64,000 nucleotides of DNA from Rallus limicola (lineage: Eukaryota > Chordata > Aves > Gruiformes > Rallidae). The position numbers and the translations under genes were made by a program. Where the stretch lies: NCBI GenBank assembly GCA_022605955.1, contig JAKCOZ010000003.1:45100761-45164760 (forward strand). Direction: 5' to 3'. This document shows positions 28,801-41,462 of this stretch, in pieces. How positions within the stretch are numbered: position 1 is the first letter of the stretch; the number at the start of each line of letters is the position of its first letter. The notes beneath the pieces were generated by a model. That model saw only the letters and a list, made by a program, of their open reading frames with translations. It did not search any database and was not told the origin of the DNA.

Positions 28801-28849
28801 TAGAAGAAGTCAGATGTAAGACTGACTGCTTTGATCACACAATGGCAGT

Positions 28850-29412
28850 ATGTGACCAGCAGGTCACAGGAGCTGATTCTGCCCCTCTGATCACATGAAA
28901 CCCCCACCTGGAAAACTGCATCCAGCTCCGGGGTCCTCAACATAAGAAGGGACATGGACTTGTTTAAGTGAGTCCAGAGGAGAGCCACAAAGATGATGAG
29001 AGGGCTGGAGCACCTCGTCTATGAAGACAGGTTGAGAGAGCTGGGCTTCTTCAGCCTGGAGAAAAGAAGGTTCTTGAGAGACCTTACAGCAGCCTCCCAG
29101 TACCTAACGGGAGACTACAGGAAAGCTACAGTGGGCCTGTTTACAAGGGCATGGGGTGATGGGTTTACACTCAAAGAGGGCACATATAGATCAGGTATTA
29201 GGAAGAAATTCCTCACTATGAGGATGGTGAGGCCCTGGCACAGGTTGCCCAGGGAAGCTGAGGCTGCCTGTCAGTGTTCAAGGCCCAGCTGGATGGGCCT
29301 TTGGGCAACCTGGTCTAGTGGAGGGCATCCCTGTCCATGTCAGTCAGGGGGTTTGGGACTGGATGACTTTGAAGTCCCTTCCAACCCAGACCATTCTGTG
29401 ATTCTGTAATTG
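28850..29412 (+). mobile_element. CR1 LINE 3' fragment
   Basis: Contains the CR1 segments CCACCTGGAAAACTGCATCC and AGCCTGGAGAAAAGAAGG, and ends in GACCATTCTGTGATTCTGTAA. It covers the end of ORF2 and the 3' untranslated region. A frame at 28993-29409 gives LRELGFFSLEKRRFLRDL, which is CR1-derived and not a host gene. Confidence 0.9.
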
Positions 29413-32400
29413 TTAGTGCACAAAAACCAATGTATAATGATAACTAACAAAGCATAAGAACTAATTATAAGCACAAGGCATGTTGCTAACAAATGCCAGC
29501 CTAAAAACTTTAGAATTAAAGTTTAAAATTGATGTGATTTGTCAGGCTAAACCCTCCCATCCCACCTATCTCTAATTCCTCGATACATGCAAAATTATAT
29601 TTATGTACCTCTCTATGTATTTTTGTCTCTCTATATGCAGAGATTATTTAGTTGTAAAAGACCTTCAAAAGGTTAAGAGCGAGCAACGTCACCCCTTAAG
29701 AGAGAGCAACTTAAGCTTTAAGAATGTATTAGACTCCAGTCACGATACAGTCTAAGTTAAATGCCTGGAGACATGGGGTAGCAAATTCTGTTCCAACTGG
29801 TCCTCTTAGCTGAGGACTTCAATTGAGTAGAAAGACACACCAAATAGACTAAGCTGCAGCTCAAGTCAGCCAGAATATTTAATCTAACTGACATGGACTA
29901 GAATTCATGATGAATATAGCAAAAGCAGCAACTCAAGTATATGGCTAAGGGAGGAGGCAAAAATATGAACTGGGAGAAACAGAGACACCACTCCCAACAG
30001 TCCTATGTGAAGAACTATTCTAAGACAGAAGGAAAAAGCTGGTAAGTTAGCAACTTTAGGAGGCAAAAACCCATGAGATGGCTTGGTGCAGCCGCATATT
30101 AGTAGATTTTAAAAAAGAGCACTTTTTTACTTGGGTATGTATATCAGAAAGTAAGGTCTGGCATTGTATAAATCCTCAATAGAGATGTTAAAAATATCCT
30201 TAATGACTATCACAAGACAGATCAGAATCAGCAGCAGATTGCCTAGCAGGACTGTTGAGCAACATTACAACCCCAAAGGGGGTGACATATGAACCAACTG
30301 TATCCTTGAACAATAAACAAACTATAAATCAATCTTATGAAGCTGCATATAAATTCAGATTGAGCAAGACTATGGATTGCAAATACTACAAAAAATGTTC
30401 GGTATAAAGTCACAGCTTTAACACCAAATGCAAACACGGGAATTATTTAAGGCTTGATCTAACATTAGTGAGAAATGTTCCACAGCATGAAAATGCTTCA
30501 GTATAAACCATGGACAGGAATTATGATACTGAAGTGGATGTCAAGTCATGAACACTTTGAAAACTTAATTCTATTAATAAAAAGTCAAGTGGAAGAATGA
30601 TATTCTAATTGATAACAAAAAAGTTGACAGAAGTACTGTTGGATCACAGCCCTAATTTCAAGTGTGTGGTAACACATGATTATATTGAAGTACTAAAGCT
30701 AAATCCTTCAGCAATATCAAATAATACTAAAATATTTGGTTAATACGTATTACTGTTTTTTTTAACTTCTTAATCATTATGGAATTCTTCACCATAATAT
30801 GAAGAACAGTCTCAGCAGAACTGTTCTGAATGCGGATTTTTCTACTTCTGACTTTATTTCCTCAATACCCACTAAGGAAATCTTCCATTCTCCATCCTGC
30901 CAAGTAATTCCTTTTTGCTTCCCAAGGATACAGCACTCTAGAGCACCTTGATAAATACAGGGTGACATTCTGACATTTTCACTTTGTACATCAACCCTTT
31001 CATCGCTGGTTCAGGTAAATCAGACATACACAAATTTGTAGACAGGATGTGAACACTAAAAATAGTTGTTTAGGAGAATCCCATGTTCAAGCAACTTCTG
31101 CCTGCTGCACCAGCATCAGTCTAGTGCCATTATCTCTTAGGCATCAACTCACTCCCTTTCTCTCCCTCACTCTCCTGTGGCTCCCTGGCATTTTGCTCTC
31201 TAGAATACAATCACCTCAGACCTTTCATATATGAGTAAGCATTCCTGACCATACTTGCCTCTGTCTACAATATTCATTCAGATTCCTCTCCCATTTAGCC
31301 ACAATTTTCCACCAGTCTAGATTTAGCTACTTGATTATTTAAGGCACACACAAAAGCCGAAAAGTACTAATTGCCATGTGTTCTAAATAAACCCCTAACT
31401 AGTTCAGGCTTGAATTCTAGGTCCTAGTTTATGCAGGTCATCTTTCCAGTAGCAATTAAGGCTTAGGAAGCACTTCATCAAATTACAGAAAATGAATTAT
31501 TTAATTAAATGCTCATCTCTTCATACTAACACAGATTTGTTTTCCAACCTCAGACAGTTGGAAACAATATTTTCCCATGCAATTAGCAATTATTACAAAT
31601 TTACTGCTATGGTATTTCTGCCCAGGGCACAGATTTATAGCTTAATTTTTTTTAATAAAAGCTTTCACTAACTAAAAGCTATTAGTTCCCATTCAACATA
31701 ACCAGTAACAGGCTGAATCAAATCTATCTAGAGATAAAAGCTGCAATTACATCATTCTTCTTTTATCATAAGCAGGTCTGTTAGCAAGATTAAAGTTCAG
31801 AGCAGTAGCTAGAAAAAGACAGATCATTTACCTATGGTAGTCCTCCAAGTGAGTACACTTCTATACACTACCACTCCAACTGCTTTTGAAATACTGTTGC
31901 ACCTTACTTTTTATAAAATTTAAAAGAAACATGCCAACATATTGTTAATATCAAGGTAAATTTTTCAAGTCTATTCTGCAAGGCATGACTCTCCATTCTA
32001 AAAGTGTTCTATACAATACTAGGCAGAATATTTGTCTAACATCTACTTCAATTAAATAGACATCTTTATCCTAAAACTGAAGTATTTGTAGAATTTGACT
32101 TTTTTTGAAAAAGCTCTGATATAAAGCTTTGGTATCTGTTTAAATTGACAAATGAAGCATCCTCTGTTACCTTGTTGATCTATTTTTAAAAACATCAGTG
32201 TGTACTTCCTCTCATGAGTGGTCAATTAACAGTGGCCAGCATCATACTATAAATAAACTAAAAGTACTACTAGAGTTAGGAAGGACAGCTGTTCAACTAA
32301 CAATACCTTTACAAAGTGGGGTAAGGCTTTTTTTTTATTAGTGGTTCATTACTGGAAAGAACTACCTCACTTTTTCTTCAAACTGCGTGTAAGGGAATGG

Positions 32401-35400
32401 AGTCTTCAAATAGTAAAGTGCCAGCTTCCCTCTTTGACATACAGTCTTCTTGTTCTCTTCATAAACTGGAACTACCATGTTCATACCAGGCCTAATTTAT
32501 AACATGGATATTTATTAAGTTATTCAAAATAGCAATTTATTGTTATTTAGAGAAAATGCTAAGACATTTCACTAAGCTCTCATGCAGACTTCAATTTTCT
32601 ATCTTCCTGTCTGTCCTGAGTTCCAGATATTCAGAATACTTGAGAAAGCAACTTTTCAGAACTCCATTCAGAAGGGGAATGGCCTGTAACTTGCGTATTA
32701 GACTTCATTACTGCCTTCATTAAGCAACAGTTCTTTATAATTACTGATTCTGGAAAAAACCCACAACAGCTACTTTACTGAAAATATCTCCATTATGCAA
32801 ACTGCATTTATTGCTTAATCTTGGTCCAGGCATTTCACAGAACTATCTAAGCATCTCTTTACAAGAAAACAATAAAATTCTAAGAAACCTCATAACCAAT
32901 AGCATGTTTACATTAAGATTCTGACACAAGTATGCACCATCACAGTACAACCAAAACTAAGGTAAATCATTGCTTCACTGTTATTGAATCTTATCTAAGT
33001 TACCAAATTAGAAATTGTTTTAATAGATCAGTAATATATACAGGAAGGAAGATGAAGAGCAAACACTTAAAACAATATGGCAATTATGAATCATAACTGA
33101 AGAAAAGCTGTAGGTTAAGTCAGAACATAAGCCTTTGGAATTCTTCCTGTATAGGTAGTCATGTTTAATGGCAAAGTACAAATTTCACACAGAGCTGAGT
33201 TTAAGCATCCTTAGAATTTATCAAGTGTGACATTTAAGTGTTTTTCAAGATCCTCCATATGGATCCAAGCAGAAGAGCTATCCTGACCTGCTACATCCTT
33301 TCTGGAAAAACCCTAGAACTCATGAGACAAATACTTCATTGTTAACAATTTGTAAACAACTTTGAAAATCTATTCATTACCACCAGGATTAAATTAGTGC
33401 TGGCCTTTCTGTGAGACTGCCCAAAGCAGCAGAGGGGCATAGCAGATAACCTAAAGAGCTCCCTTTCAGCTTAAAATTTTCTATGCATACCATGTTATTC
33501 TTGACATATCATGATGTGACTGCATGAGTCAGTGCAAGTCACTCAAAAAAAAAAGGCAGTGATGGCACTATCAGAACAGGCACAGTAATCAAGGCACAAA
33601 CAGCACAAGTTGAAAGGCCAGTTTGCCTGGAAGTTGGACTTCTAGCTGCATTTTGGTTTGTTCTTTTAATGAGACTTTAAACTTCCAACTCCCAAGATGC
33701 ATCCCACAGATTCACCTCTACCTACCCAACTGCCATCAACACCGACTCCTAATCCTGCATGCAGAAATCTCCACTGAATGTCTGACTTCAGGAGCAACTA
33801 ACTACAAAGGTTTATGGTAACAGAAGACTGTATTTAATAATTACCATCTGGTTTTGACAACCAACTACAGCAGTACTTTATGATGTCCAGGCTAGATTAA
33901 TATAACAAATCTTAAATCTGTATATGTGTATGAACTTTTTGAGATACCAGGAATTCCCTCTCATCCCCTTACCACATAGAACTTGTAACTTGAGTTCAAG
34001 CCACCATCCTGATAAACACTTTCAATGTGTTTTTCTTTAACTGGCTAAAAGCAACTAAGCATCACTTTCATTGTGCTGCCCCATAACTTCATTCACATTG
34101 CCAGCTCTTGACAGTTCATTATTTGATGTAATCCAATGAGTATACAAAATATTCATCCTTGAGTCCTCTATTTCAGGAGAATCAGCTCTTTTCATTTCCA
34201 GTAGTTAATATAACAAGTACTCCAATCAGATCCAATCTTTTTCATTCAAGTAAAGACTATTGTCACAGGAACCTACCTGTTTTGGAGGAATAATTTAATT
34301 CTACACTTGAAATACCTGAAGAAGCTATTTAACAAGATAATTTAACAATTCCTCCTCTCATCAAATAAAGAGGAGAGAGATGAGCATCATCTTATAATAT
34401 ATCTGTGTAGAATTATCTACCAGTCTCTCCCGAATGTGATAGGAATGATAAAACAAGAGCAGAAGTAGCTACTCTTTCTGAATACAACATTCATGTCTCA
34501 ATGACTACTCAGTGACAGCAGCTTTCCAAATCTATGCTCATACATCAACATAGGTATTCTATACTACTAGTAGCATTAGTTATACACAAAAAAAACCCAT
34601 TACATTTCCCACTGAACCCAAACATGCATATCTGAAGTGAGCACCTAAAAGAAATCTTCCTGAAAAGCCAATCACCCTTTCCTACAAGGAAACATTACAG
34701 CCATCAGCACCATCCTATTCCACCAATGTCCTTTTTACTGAAAGAAAACCTCTTAACATACACCAGGTTAAGAAATAGGTAAATAGGTAGTCACTAGGCC
34801 TAATTTTGGATCAGCAAGATCAAGAAAAATTTTTTCTATGATCTAGTGAAAGACTGTTGAAAAACATCAGGGATTAAGACCCCAACTACCATCAGTTCAG
34901 TGCTACTGCACAATAAACCAGTAAAAAAAACTGACTTCCCCTCTCTACCAAAACAATCACAAGACAGAGTTAAGTTCTACCGATAACAAAAGTAGTTTTC
35001 ACACATTATCACCTCAACATTTATTCTCTCTAGCCTTGGTGTTCTATGTATTTAAATAAATGCTAGGAAGCTTATAGTTAGCAAGACATAACAAGGACAT
35101 GAACATAAAAATAAACTGTGTACTCCAAGAAGAGTATTTGAAATGTTTACCTCTGTGCATAATTAATTTTTAAAAAGTATTCACTTTGCTAGCAATCAGC
35201 TATCAAACCAGAAACATTTGTGGTAAAAGTCTGGCTTAGAAGAATGAGTTCTAAAATGAGAGAGAATAATCACAGGACAGTTTCAAAAGTAAATTGCTAT
35301 GTCCTACACATATGAAACAATCCAACTGTATTGCTGAACCTTTTATACTTACACAACCACCTTAACTGCAGCTACATATAATTAACAGGAGTTTACTGGG

Positions 35401-37002
35401 TTTCAGAGATGCCATCTCAAACCACAATCAAGCAATTAAACTGTAAAATGCCAGTCACAAAGCAAAAGCCTGAAAGACAATGGAACAACTAAAACATCAG
35501 ATCAAATTTTAGATCTGTGCCCACTTTTTTATTTTTTCTCCAGCTCCATAGTTTCTTTTTCAACACAATCAAGCAGCTCAAGAACTGGAAAAAAACTGCA
35601 ATGATTCAAGTTACAAAATGTAGCAAGTGCCAGATAAAAGAAAAAAAAGCTATCTGTAAGAAGTTCCACTTACTAGTCAGGAGATAAACTTTCCAACTTC
35701 CCTTCACAAAGTGCAGTGTACCAAAACATTCCAGCAGTAATAGCAGCATCCATATCATCTCTCAATTCTGCCACCACAACTGGAAATCAGGCTGCTGAGA
35801 AATGCCTACAGCATGCTCCAAGTTATCCCTTAGCTTACCTGCTTGCCACCACCTTTGTGTGTCTGCCTGGTTGGCAAGTTAAGCCTCTTTCTAAGTGAAC
35901 CTGAGACCTTTCTGGAAGTCCTAATCAGATGCTGGTACTACTGCAGACTGACAGAAGTACATTTAAGTCAAAACTCCTAGAAACCGGTGTTGTGGACCAT
36001 ACATTCCTCAATAAGCCAATACTTGAGCAAGTGTTAAAAGTTTAAGCAGTTTCTTTTAAAAAGTGTTTTAAAACTAGGTAATATTTCCTAAGTTTTAGAT
36101 GACTGCATTGCCTATCAGACATCTGAATGTAAAAATTGCTTTTTCTTCACAAGCTTTTTTCAAAAATGCATACAGTTGGTGCAATGAATCCAGTCTCTTT
36201 CAAAACAAGAACTTTAATAAAATTCTACTTGTAAGCTGATTTGTAAGAAACACAACACCTCATTTTTTCATTCTTAATTCAGATTGAAAAAAATTATTTA
36301 CTGGAATAAGAACAAATACTAGAATTTAACATTACTACTCTAGGAACTTGTGTGTTTCACAGAAACCCACCTCCTTTTTTCCTAAATCACATAGCTGGAC
36401 TGACTAACAGTAAACCAAAAAGCTGTGCTTTCTGGCAAGCATTAGTCATAGTACATACATATGTCATAATCAACACATATCATTGATAGTCATAAACAAT
36501 ATAATAAAGGACAACTCATTTTTCTGAGACGCCATTTATATGTAGGGTCTTTATTCTTAACAGTTTAATACCAGATCTTTTAGCATTAGACAAAAACAGC
36601 ACCACACCAACCTGCTCTAGAGGAGGGAGCACATGGAAGACCATTTTCTTTGGAAATCTTCAACAGTCAAGTTCAGAAAGTACAGTCAAAAGAACTACTA
36701 CACTCTCTCTCTAGTGTAAAGAGTGTGAACAGATGGTACCTCCTTCACGAAGCTGCTCTTGGGTCTTAGACTGACACCTGGAAAAACTTTGTAATCTCCA
36801 GAGGCAAGCTGTATCCCTACCCACAGAAACCTCTAACGTTAAGAATTGAAAAGCTGCTTACTGCAGCCACAAATAAGAACAGCTTGTTTTCTTATTTGGA
36901 ATTCCTTGCCCTGCTTCACCATGTTCCACTGACATCACTAACTTTCTTAATAGATGACCTGATAGAATTTGACATACCCATATGTGCTTTCAACAGACAT
37001 TA

Positions 37003-37215
<213 letters not shown>

Positions 37216-38130
37216 TCAACTGGTAAAAAAACCAATGAAGCACAGTGGATGATATTTCTCAAGCTTTCATGCACCAGGAGAAGAAAACAGCTTATTTTTA
37301 GAAGTTCAAATTCCTAAAGGTACCAAAACCCAGTTGTTTTAAATTAACAATACGGTAACAGTCTTGACTGCAACTACATTGCCAAGGCCAGATAAAATAA
37401 AGGTAATAAACACACTAATGACAAACTGGGGAAAAAAATAATCAAACTTAAACACTAAGATGAGTTTAGCTATCTGGCTTAAAATCTGGAGTTAGACCAA
37501 AAGGCACACTTAAGTAGAACTTAAAATAATTTATATAAAAGTTAATTCCTACAAATTTTTAGTAAAATATACAGTCCTCTTCATAGAAATACATGCCATC
37601 ATCCAACAGTAAAGCATATAACTATTATAGTGCCCAGAGTAATAAATTCTTTATCCTATATATATTATTTTTGGTTTTAATTCCTAACCACTTTTTCAAT
37701 AAGATGCTTGCTTATCAGGAGACATGCTAGCATACTTGCACTATTCAGACTTTCTTCTAGGTAGTCAGCATTCACATGTGGAATTAATCTGATATTCCAG
37801 GAACAAGTCCTGGATTCATCCTATGGTGATCTACTTAAGAAGTTACTAAAAGTTCTGGTTATTAAACTTGTATTTGCAGCGTCTTCCCAACTGCACTTCA
37901 TAGAATCATACAACACTGATGGAGTGTCAGGGATGTTCTGTAACTCTGAATATACCACAGTTTAAAAATTATAAATTAGATCTAAATGGAAACCAAAGCA
38001 TTGAAAATAATTTTAGCATGACGAGGATTTTTTTTAATGATATTTTTATTTTATTTATTTGACCAGGACAACTGTACTTTGACCAAAACCTCTTTTCAGC
38101 ACTTAAATCTAATAATTATTCATCATTTTG

Positions 38131-38330
38131 TAATACAGAAATGGGGGGAGGGGAGAGAATGTCAACTAATAGGATTGTTTTGATATTATACTGCACGTAC
38201 TGGTTAATATATGTCTCATAGGTACATCTGTAATACAGAAATGGGGGGAGGGGAGAGAATGTCAACTAACAAGCTTGTTTCGATATTATACTACACATAC
38301 TGGTTAATATATGTCTCATAAGTACATGTG
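38131..38330. repeat. Tandem duplication, 2 x 100 bp
   Basis: 38131-38230 and 38231-38330 are aligned copies without gaps. I count 8 differences in 100 positions, mostly transitions. Each starts TAATACAGAAATGGGGGGAG. It lies within CERT1 intron 1. Confidence 0.95.
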
Positions 38331-38693
38331 AACTCTAGTAATAAATAGAAGAAGGTCTAAGGAAAACAAATTCTGTATCTGAGAAATTCTTAACAATAAG
38401 ACAGACCTTGATCTGCTCTCCAAAGACAAAAGCCCTTTTTGATCTCTTAATACATTGACTTGCTAAGTGCAGTATTTCTAAAGAACACCTCAGCTGTGCT
38501 TAGTATATTAACTGGTAGCACAAGCAGTCATGGAGGTATGTTATTTCCTGCCTTTCCCACCTCTCACATTCTCAACTCCTCCCAGATGTGAAAGGCAAAG
38601 TCCAAAGTAATCTTGGACAAAAGAGCAAGGGACAGGGAGGAAAGCACCTTTCCGTCTTTGATGGACCTGAGACGAATATAGCAGTTGATCTTG

Positions 38694-38731
38694 CACTTGC
38701 TGTTGCAATCAACGCTTGCTGTTGCAATCAA
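38694..38731. repeat. Short tandem duplication, 2 x 19 bp
   Basis: CACTTGCTGTTGCAATCAA is followed at once by CGCTTGCTGTTGCAATCAA, with a single difference. Confidence 0.9.
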
Positions 38732-40745
38732 AATGCATCATGAATTAAGAGACTCTTTAAAGTATACTGGGTAGGCACAAGGTTTTGGGAAAGAACAAGC
38801 CACTTGTTTTCCAAGCATCTAGATTCTCGTGCTTCAACAAAGACTCTTCCACACTGAAGTTCTTTCTTCATAACCACTTTCAAACTGTCAGCAGGTAATA
38901 CAATGGAAAACAGTATAGAGTTCTAAAGCCAGCAGGCTGTACTTTTTTTACCAAATTAGTCTTCTTCCTTCAAAGCTCCCCTCTTTACAGAAGGGCTGAG
39001 GCGCTACTAAGCACACAGCAAGCTATTGCTTTAGAATTTAATTATACATGAGTTAGTAAAAATAGATAGTTCCTTAGTAGAAAGTTTGGTATGCAGCCAT
39101 TTAATTAGTTTGCTCAAGTATTACCAAAGCATCAACTAACAAAAAGTAAGCTTAACCCTCAAGCACATTCACTGCAACAGGTTTCACCATACTTGACTAT
39201 TCAGATTACTACCCATGTTTCTCAGAGGAAAGGCAGTGTCAGCTACACTCCACATAATCATCCAGAAAATAAAAAAGTTCACACAAACCTAAGCTACAGA
39301 ATGTAGGAAGCCGTGGCTTCACCTGCTACACCAGTATGAAACAGCACCTGGACTTATTTAATTTGCCAATATTAAAATCAACCGCATTACAGTTTCTAAT
39401 GATGGAAACATCTAATCGAAGGAAAACTTTGCAATGAAAAAAACCCCTAAAGTCTCACATTTTAACTGCTGTAACATCTCACATCCACATCATTCTCTCC
39501 CTCCCCCATCCACTATTGGATGACAAGATCTTACAAATGAAAGCCAAGACCCTCCTTCCCTCCTATCCATTCTATTCATCTCTGGGGTTAGAAACATTTT
39601 CAGGCTCTCAGGAGTTCACCAAGCCCCTAGTAAAAAGCTTAGTACTAGCCCAATTACAGGTTTTTTTCCTCAACATCCAGGGCCAGTTTATGATTTCTGT
39701 GACCTGCGCGTCCTACCAGGTTGTGACCAGCCTTATAGCTTAAGGCAGGGCAAAAATTCAAAACACAGTGCTTTAAATTTGAATATATTTCAACATTATT
39801 CTGAAGGTACTTTCTGCAATAAAAAAAAAAAATCTGCATTCAAACTTAATGATTCAACATTCGACTTAAAGGTACTCCTAAAAATAAAATTTCCCACCAT
39901 CAGCCAACACATACTTGCAAGTCATGTTCTTTTCAGTGATGATAAAAGCAGAAAAATGTGCATTTTTAAAAAGGGAAACAAGCTTTAGTGCCATTTTCCT
40001 TCCTCTCCACCACCCGTATCTCCTGCTGCAGGAGTGTTTTATCGCCCTGTTCTGCTACTTGGGCTGTAGGCTGTGCCGCTCCGGTGCCCGCTCCTGGAGA
40101 GTGACCACAGGCTGCGCCAGGCTCCGGGAGCTGCCCGGGATGCCGCGGCCCCAGCCCGCACCAGGGCCCGCCGCCGGCTCCAAGAAGCCTGAGCCGCGGG
40201 GAGACGCCCTCCCTCGGAGCACCCGGCCGCCTCCTCCCGGGCCCGGCTCTCTGGAACCCCACGCCAGGCAGCCAGCAGGCTTGTGGCAGGAGCAGCGGAC
40301 GGCAGTGAGTCCGGGGCCGCCGGGCCCCTCGGTCCGGGTGGCAACGACATCTCCCTCAGCCCCCCGGACAGATTAAAGACGCACCCACAGCTCTCCCCCG
40401 AGGAAGGGCTTCCTCCCGGGGTGGAGAAGGGCGGGCGGCAGCTACACAGAGGCGGGGGGGCCCCGGCGGCGGCGATGTGCCGGTGCCCGCGGCTGAGGGA
40501 GGGGGGCGCGGGCGTTTGGCGCCGGGCGCCGCAGCGGCTGCCTGGCAGACTCCCCGCCGTCAGGTGGCAGCTGCCCCGGCCGTGCCAGCGCCTCCCGCGG
40601 AGCCTCCCGGCCCCGCCACCGGCGCCGGGAGCCTCGGCCTGATCCTCCGGAGCGAACAGAAGACAGGCGGACGGGGCTGACAGCCCTCGACCAGTGGCGA
40701 AGAGGGCAAGCGAGAGGCCGCGGAGCGGAGGGAGAGGCAACTTAC

Positions 40746-40841
40746 CTTACTAAGCACCCCGCAGAGCTCAACAGGCAGCCCGAGCTCGGTCTCGGGGTCC
40801 TCCTCGGAGCCGGAGGAATGCCAGCTCTGGTTGTCCGACAT
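40746..40841 (-). CDS. CERT1: CERT1 coding exon 1 (N-terminus, residues 1-32)
   Basis: First coding exon of the ceramide transfer protein (CERT, also COL4A3BP/GPBP), a cytosolic protein that moves ceramide from the ER to the trans-Golgi for sphingomyelin synthesis. The 96 bases read from an ATG (complement of 40839-40841) for exactly 32 codons, beginning [19 protein letters not shown] and ending CGVLSK. They stop at AAG followed by the donor GTAAGT. The N-terminus and the phase-0 junction match the mammalian protein as I remember it, with a few changes in the acidic linker (ELGLPVEL in place of the human ESGPPVER). The reading frame stays open upstream of the ATG, but only through a GTG at 40860-40862, not another ATG, so 40841 is the start. 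The exon sits inside the CpG island. Confidence is high for the gene and for both boundaries. Confidence 0.96.
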
Positions 40842-41052
40842 GGAGACCCGAGCCGCAGCCACAGCCGAGCAGAAAAAGAGGCGAAGCGGCCCCCGCCCAC
40901 AGCAGCCTCAGCCTCCTCCTGCCGAAGGGACGGGGGAGCGGCGGGCTCTACCTGAGCGGCACCGCTCCGCGCCCGCCGGTGCCACCAGCGCCGCCCGTCC
41001 CTGCCAGCTAGCGACCGACCGGCCCCGCGGCACGCAGGCTCGAGCTTCCCCC

Positions 41053-41097
41053 TCACCGTAGCTCGGCGGCCCCCGCCCGTGGTACGAGCCACAACAT
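41053..41097 (-). other. Possible upstream ORF in CERT1 leader (14 codons)
   Basis: ATG (complement of 41095-41097) opens a 14-codon frame, MLWLVPRAGAAELR, then TGA. The start context is weak (T at -3). It lies about 212 bases upstream of the CERT1 ATG and would be in the leader if transcription starts near the YY1-type site at 41172-41182. A good donor match (CTACG/GTGAGG) overlaps its end, so part of the leader could be spliced. Confidence 0.3.
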
Positions 41098-41155
41098 AGA
41101 GGTGGTGAGGGGAGGAGGGGCGAGTGAGCGCGCGTCCGCCAGCCGCGTACCCCGC

Positions 41156-41179
41156 TCAGAGCTCAGCCGCCGCCGCCAT
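41156..41179 (-). other. Possible upstream ORF in CERT1 leader (7 codons)
   Basis: ATG inside the YY1-type motif opens a frame of seven codons (MAAAAEL) followed by TGA. Its context, AAGATGG, is strong. It matters only if CERT1 transcription starts upstream of 41179, which the sequence cannot prove. Confidence 0.3.
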
Positions 41180-41182
41180 CTT
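41172..41182 (-). promoter_or_regulatory. YY1-type motif, CERT1-proximal
   Basis: The minus strand reads AAGATGGCGGC, an exact match to the YY1 core that often sits just downstream of the start site of CpG-island promoters. Oriented with CERT1, about 330 bases upstream of its ATG, it suggests that CERT1 transcription starts near or just above 41182. Inference from motif only. Confidence 0.6.
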
Positions 41183-41273
41183 ACGCGAGGTGGGTGCGCG
41201 GTGCCACTATTTACCAGCTCCGCCCCACACCCGCCTTCCCACCCCCGTTGGTCGGGCCTGGCCGCACCAGCGC

Positions 41274-41292
41274 CTGGTGGGATTTGTAGTCC
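41274..41292. promoter_or_regulatory. ZNF143-like half motif
   Basis: Reads TGGTGGGATTTGTAGTCC, which keeps the TGGGA-N-TTGTAGT core in the same orientation as the better copy about 96 bases to the right. A third, weaker look-alike (TCGGGAAAGGTAGTTT) is at 41331-41346. Confidence 0.45.
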
Positions 41293-41369
41293 TGTCCCCG
41301 TACGGTGGGAAGCCCGGGCGACGTTGCCCCTCGGGAAAGGTAGTTTCTGGTGCTCGCAAGTGCAGCACA

Positions 41370-41390
41370 GCGTGCTGGGAGCTGTAGTCT
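41370..41390. promoter_or_regulatory. ZNF143/THAP11-type (Staf) motif
   Basis: Reads GCGTGCTGGGAGCTGTAGTC, close to the reverse complement of the ACTACAATTCCCAGCATGC consensus of the ZNF143/THAP11 element. This is a common element of bidirectional CpG-island promoters. It lies between the two YY1-type motifs. Confidence 0.65.
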
Positions 41391-41399
41391 GCCGCCGTG

Positions 41400-41462
41400 G
41401 CTGTTTCCCACCCGTCGGCGGGCAGCCGCCATCTTGGCTTCGTCGTTTCTGTGGCACAAGAG
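41400..41462 (+). other. POLK: Probable POLK non-coding first exon (approximate)
   Basis: POLK coding begins only at 53531, in an exon with a clear acceptor at 53461-53462, so at least one upstream leader exon must exist. The best placed candidate lies in the CpG island just after the ZNF143- and YY1-type motifs and ends at a GTGGGT donor (GT at 41463-41464). Both ends are guesses; a longer exon reaching toward 42140 is possible. Confidence 0.35.
41425..41435 (-). promoter_or_regulatory. YY1-type motif, POLK-proximal
   Basis: A second exact AAGATGGCGGC on the minus strand (GCCGCCATCTT on plus), 253 bases from the first. It lies about 27 bases before a possible donor, AG/GTGGGT at 41461-41466, so it may fall in the POLK leader exon. 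It could equally serve an upstream CERT1 start. Confidence 0.55.

Noticed and set aside
28993..29409. 138-codon frame starting MMRGLEHLVYEDRL
   Set aside because: It is the decayed CR1 3' region, a very common chance frame in bird genomes.
37900..37925. CATAGAATCATACAACAC as a CR1 tail
   Set aside because: Similarity is limited to about 15 bases and no adjoining CR1 sequence is present.
40039..40740. Open frame of 233 codons on the minus strand in the CpG island
   Set aside because: Low in AT-rich stop codons because of GC content, rich in Ala, Gly, Arg, Pro and Ser, and it runs through the CERT1 donor into the intron. Other overlapping frames in 39915-42140 are of the same kind.
40860..40862. 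Possible in-frame upstream start extending CERT1 (reading MAAARVS before the known N-terminus)
   Set aside because: The codon is GTG, not ATG, and the conserved family start is the ATG seven codons downstream.
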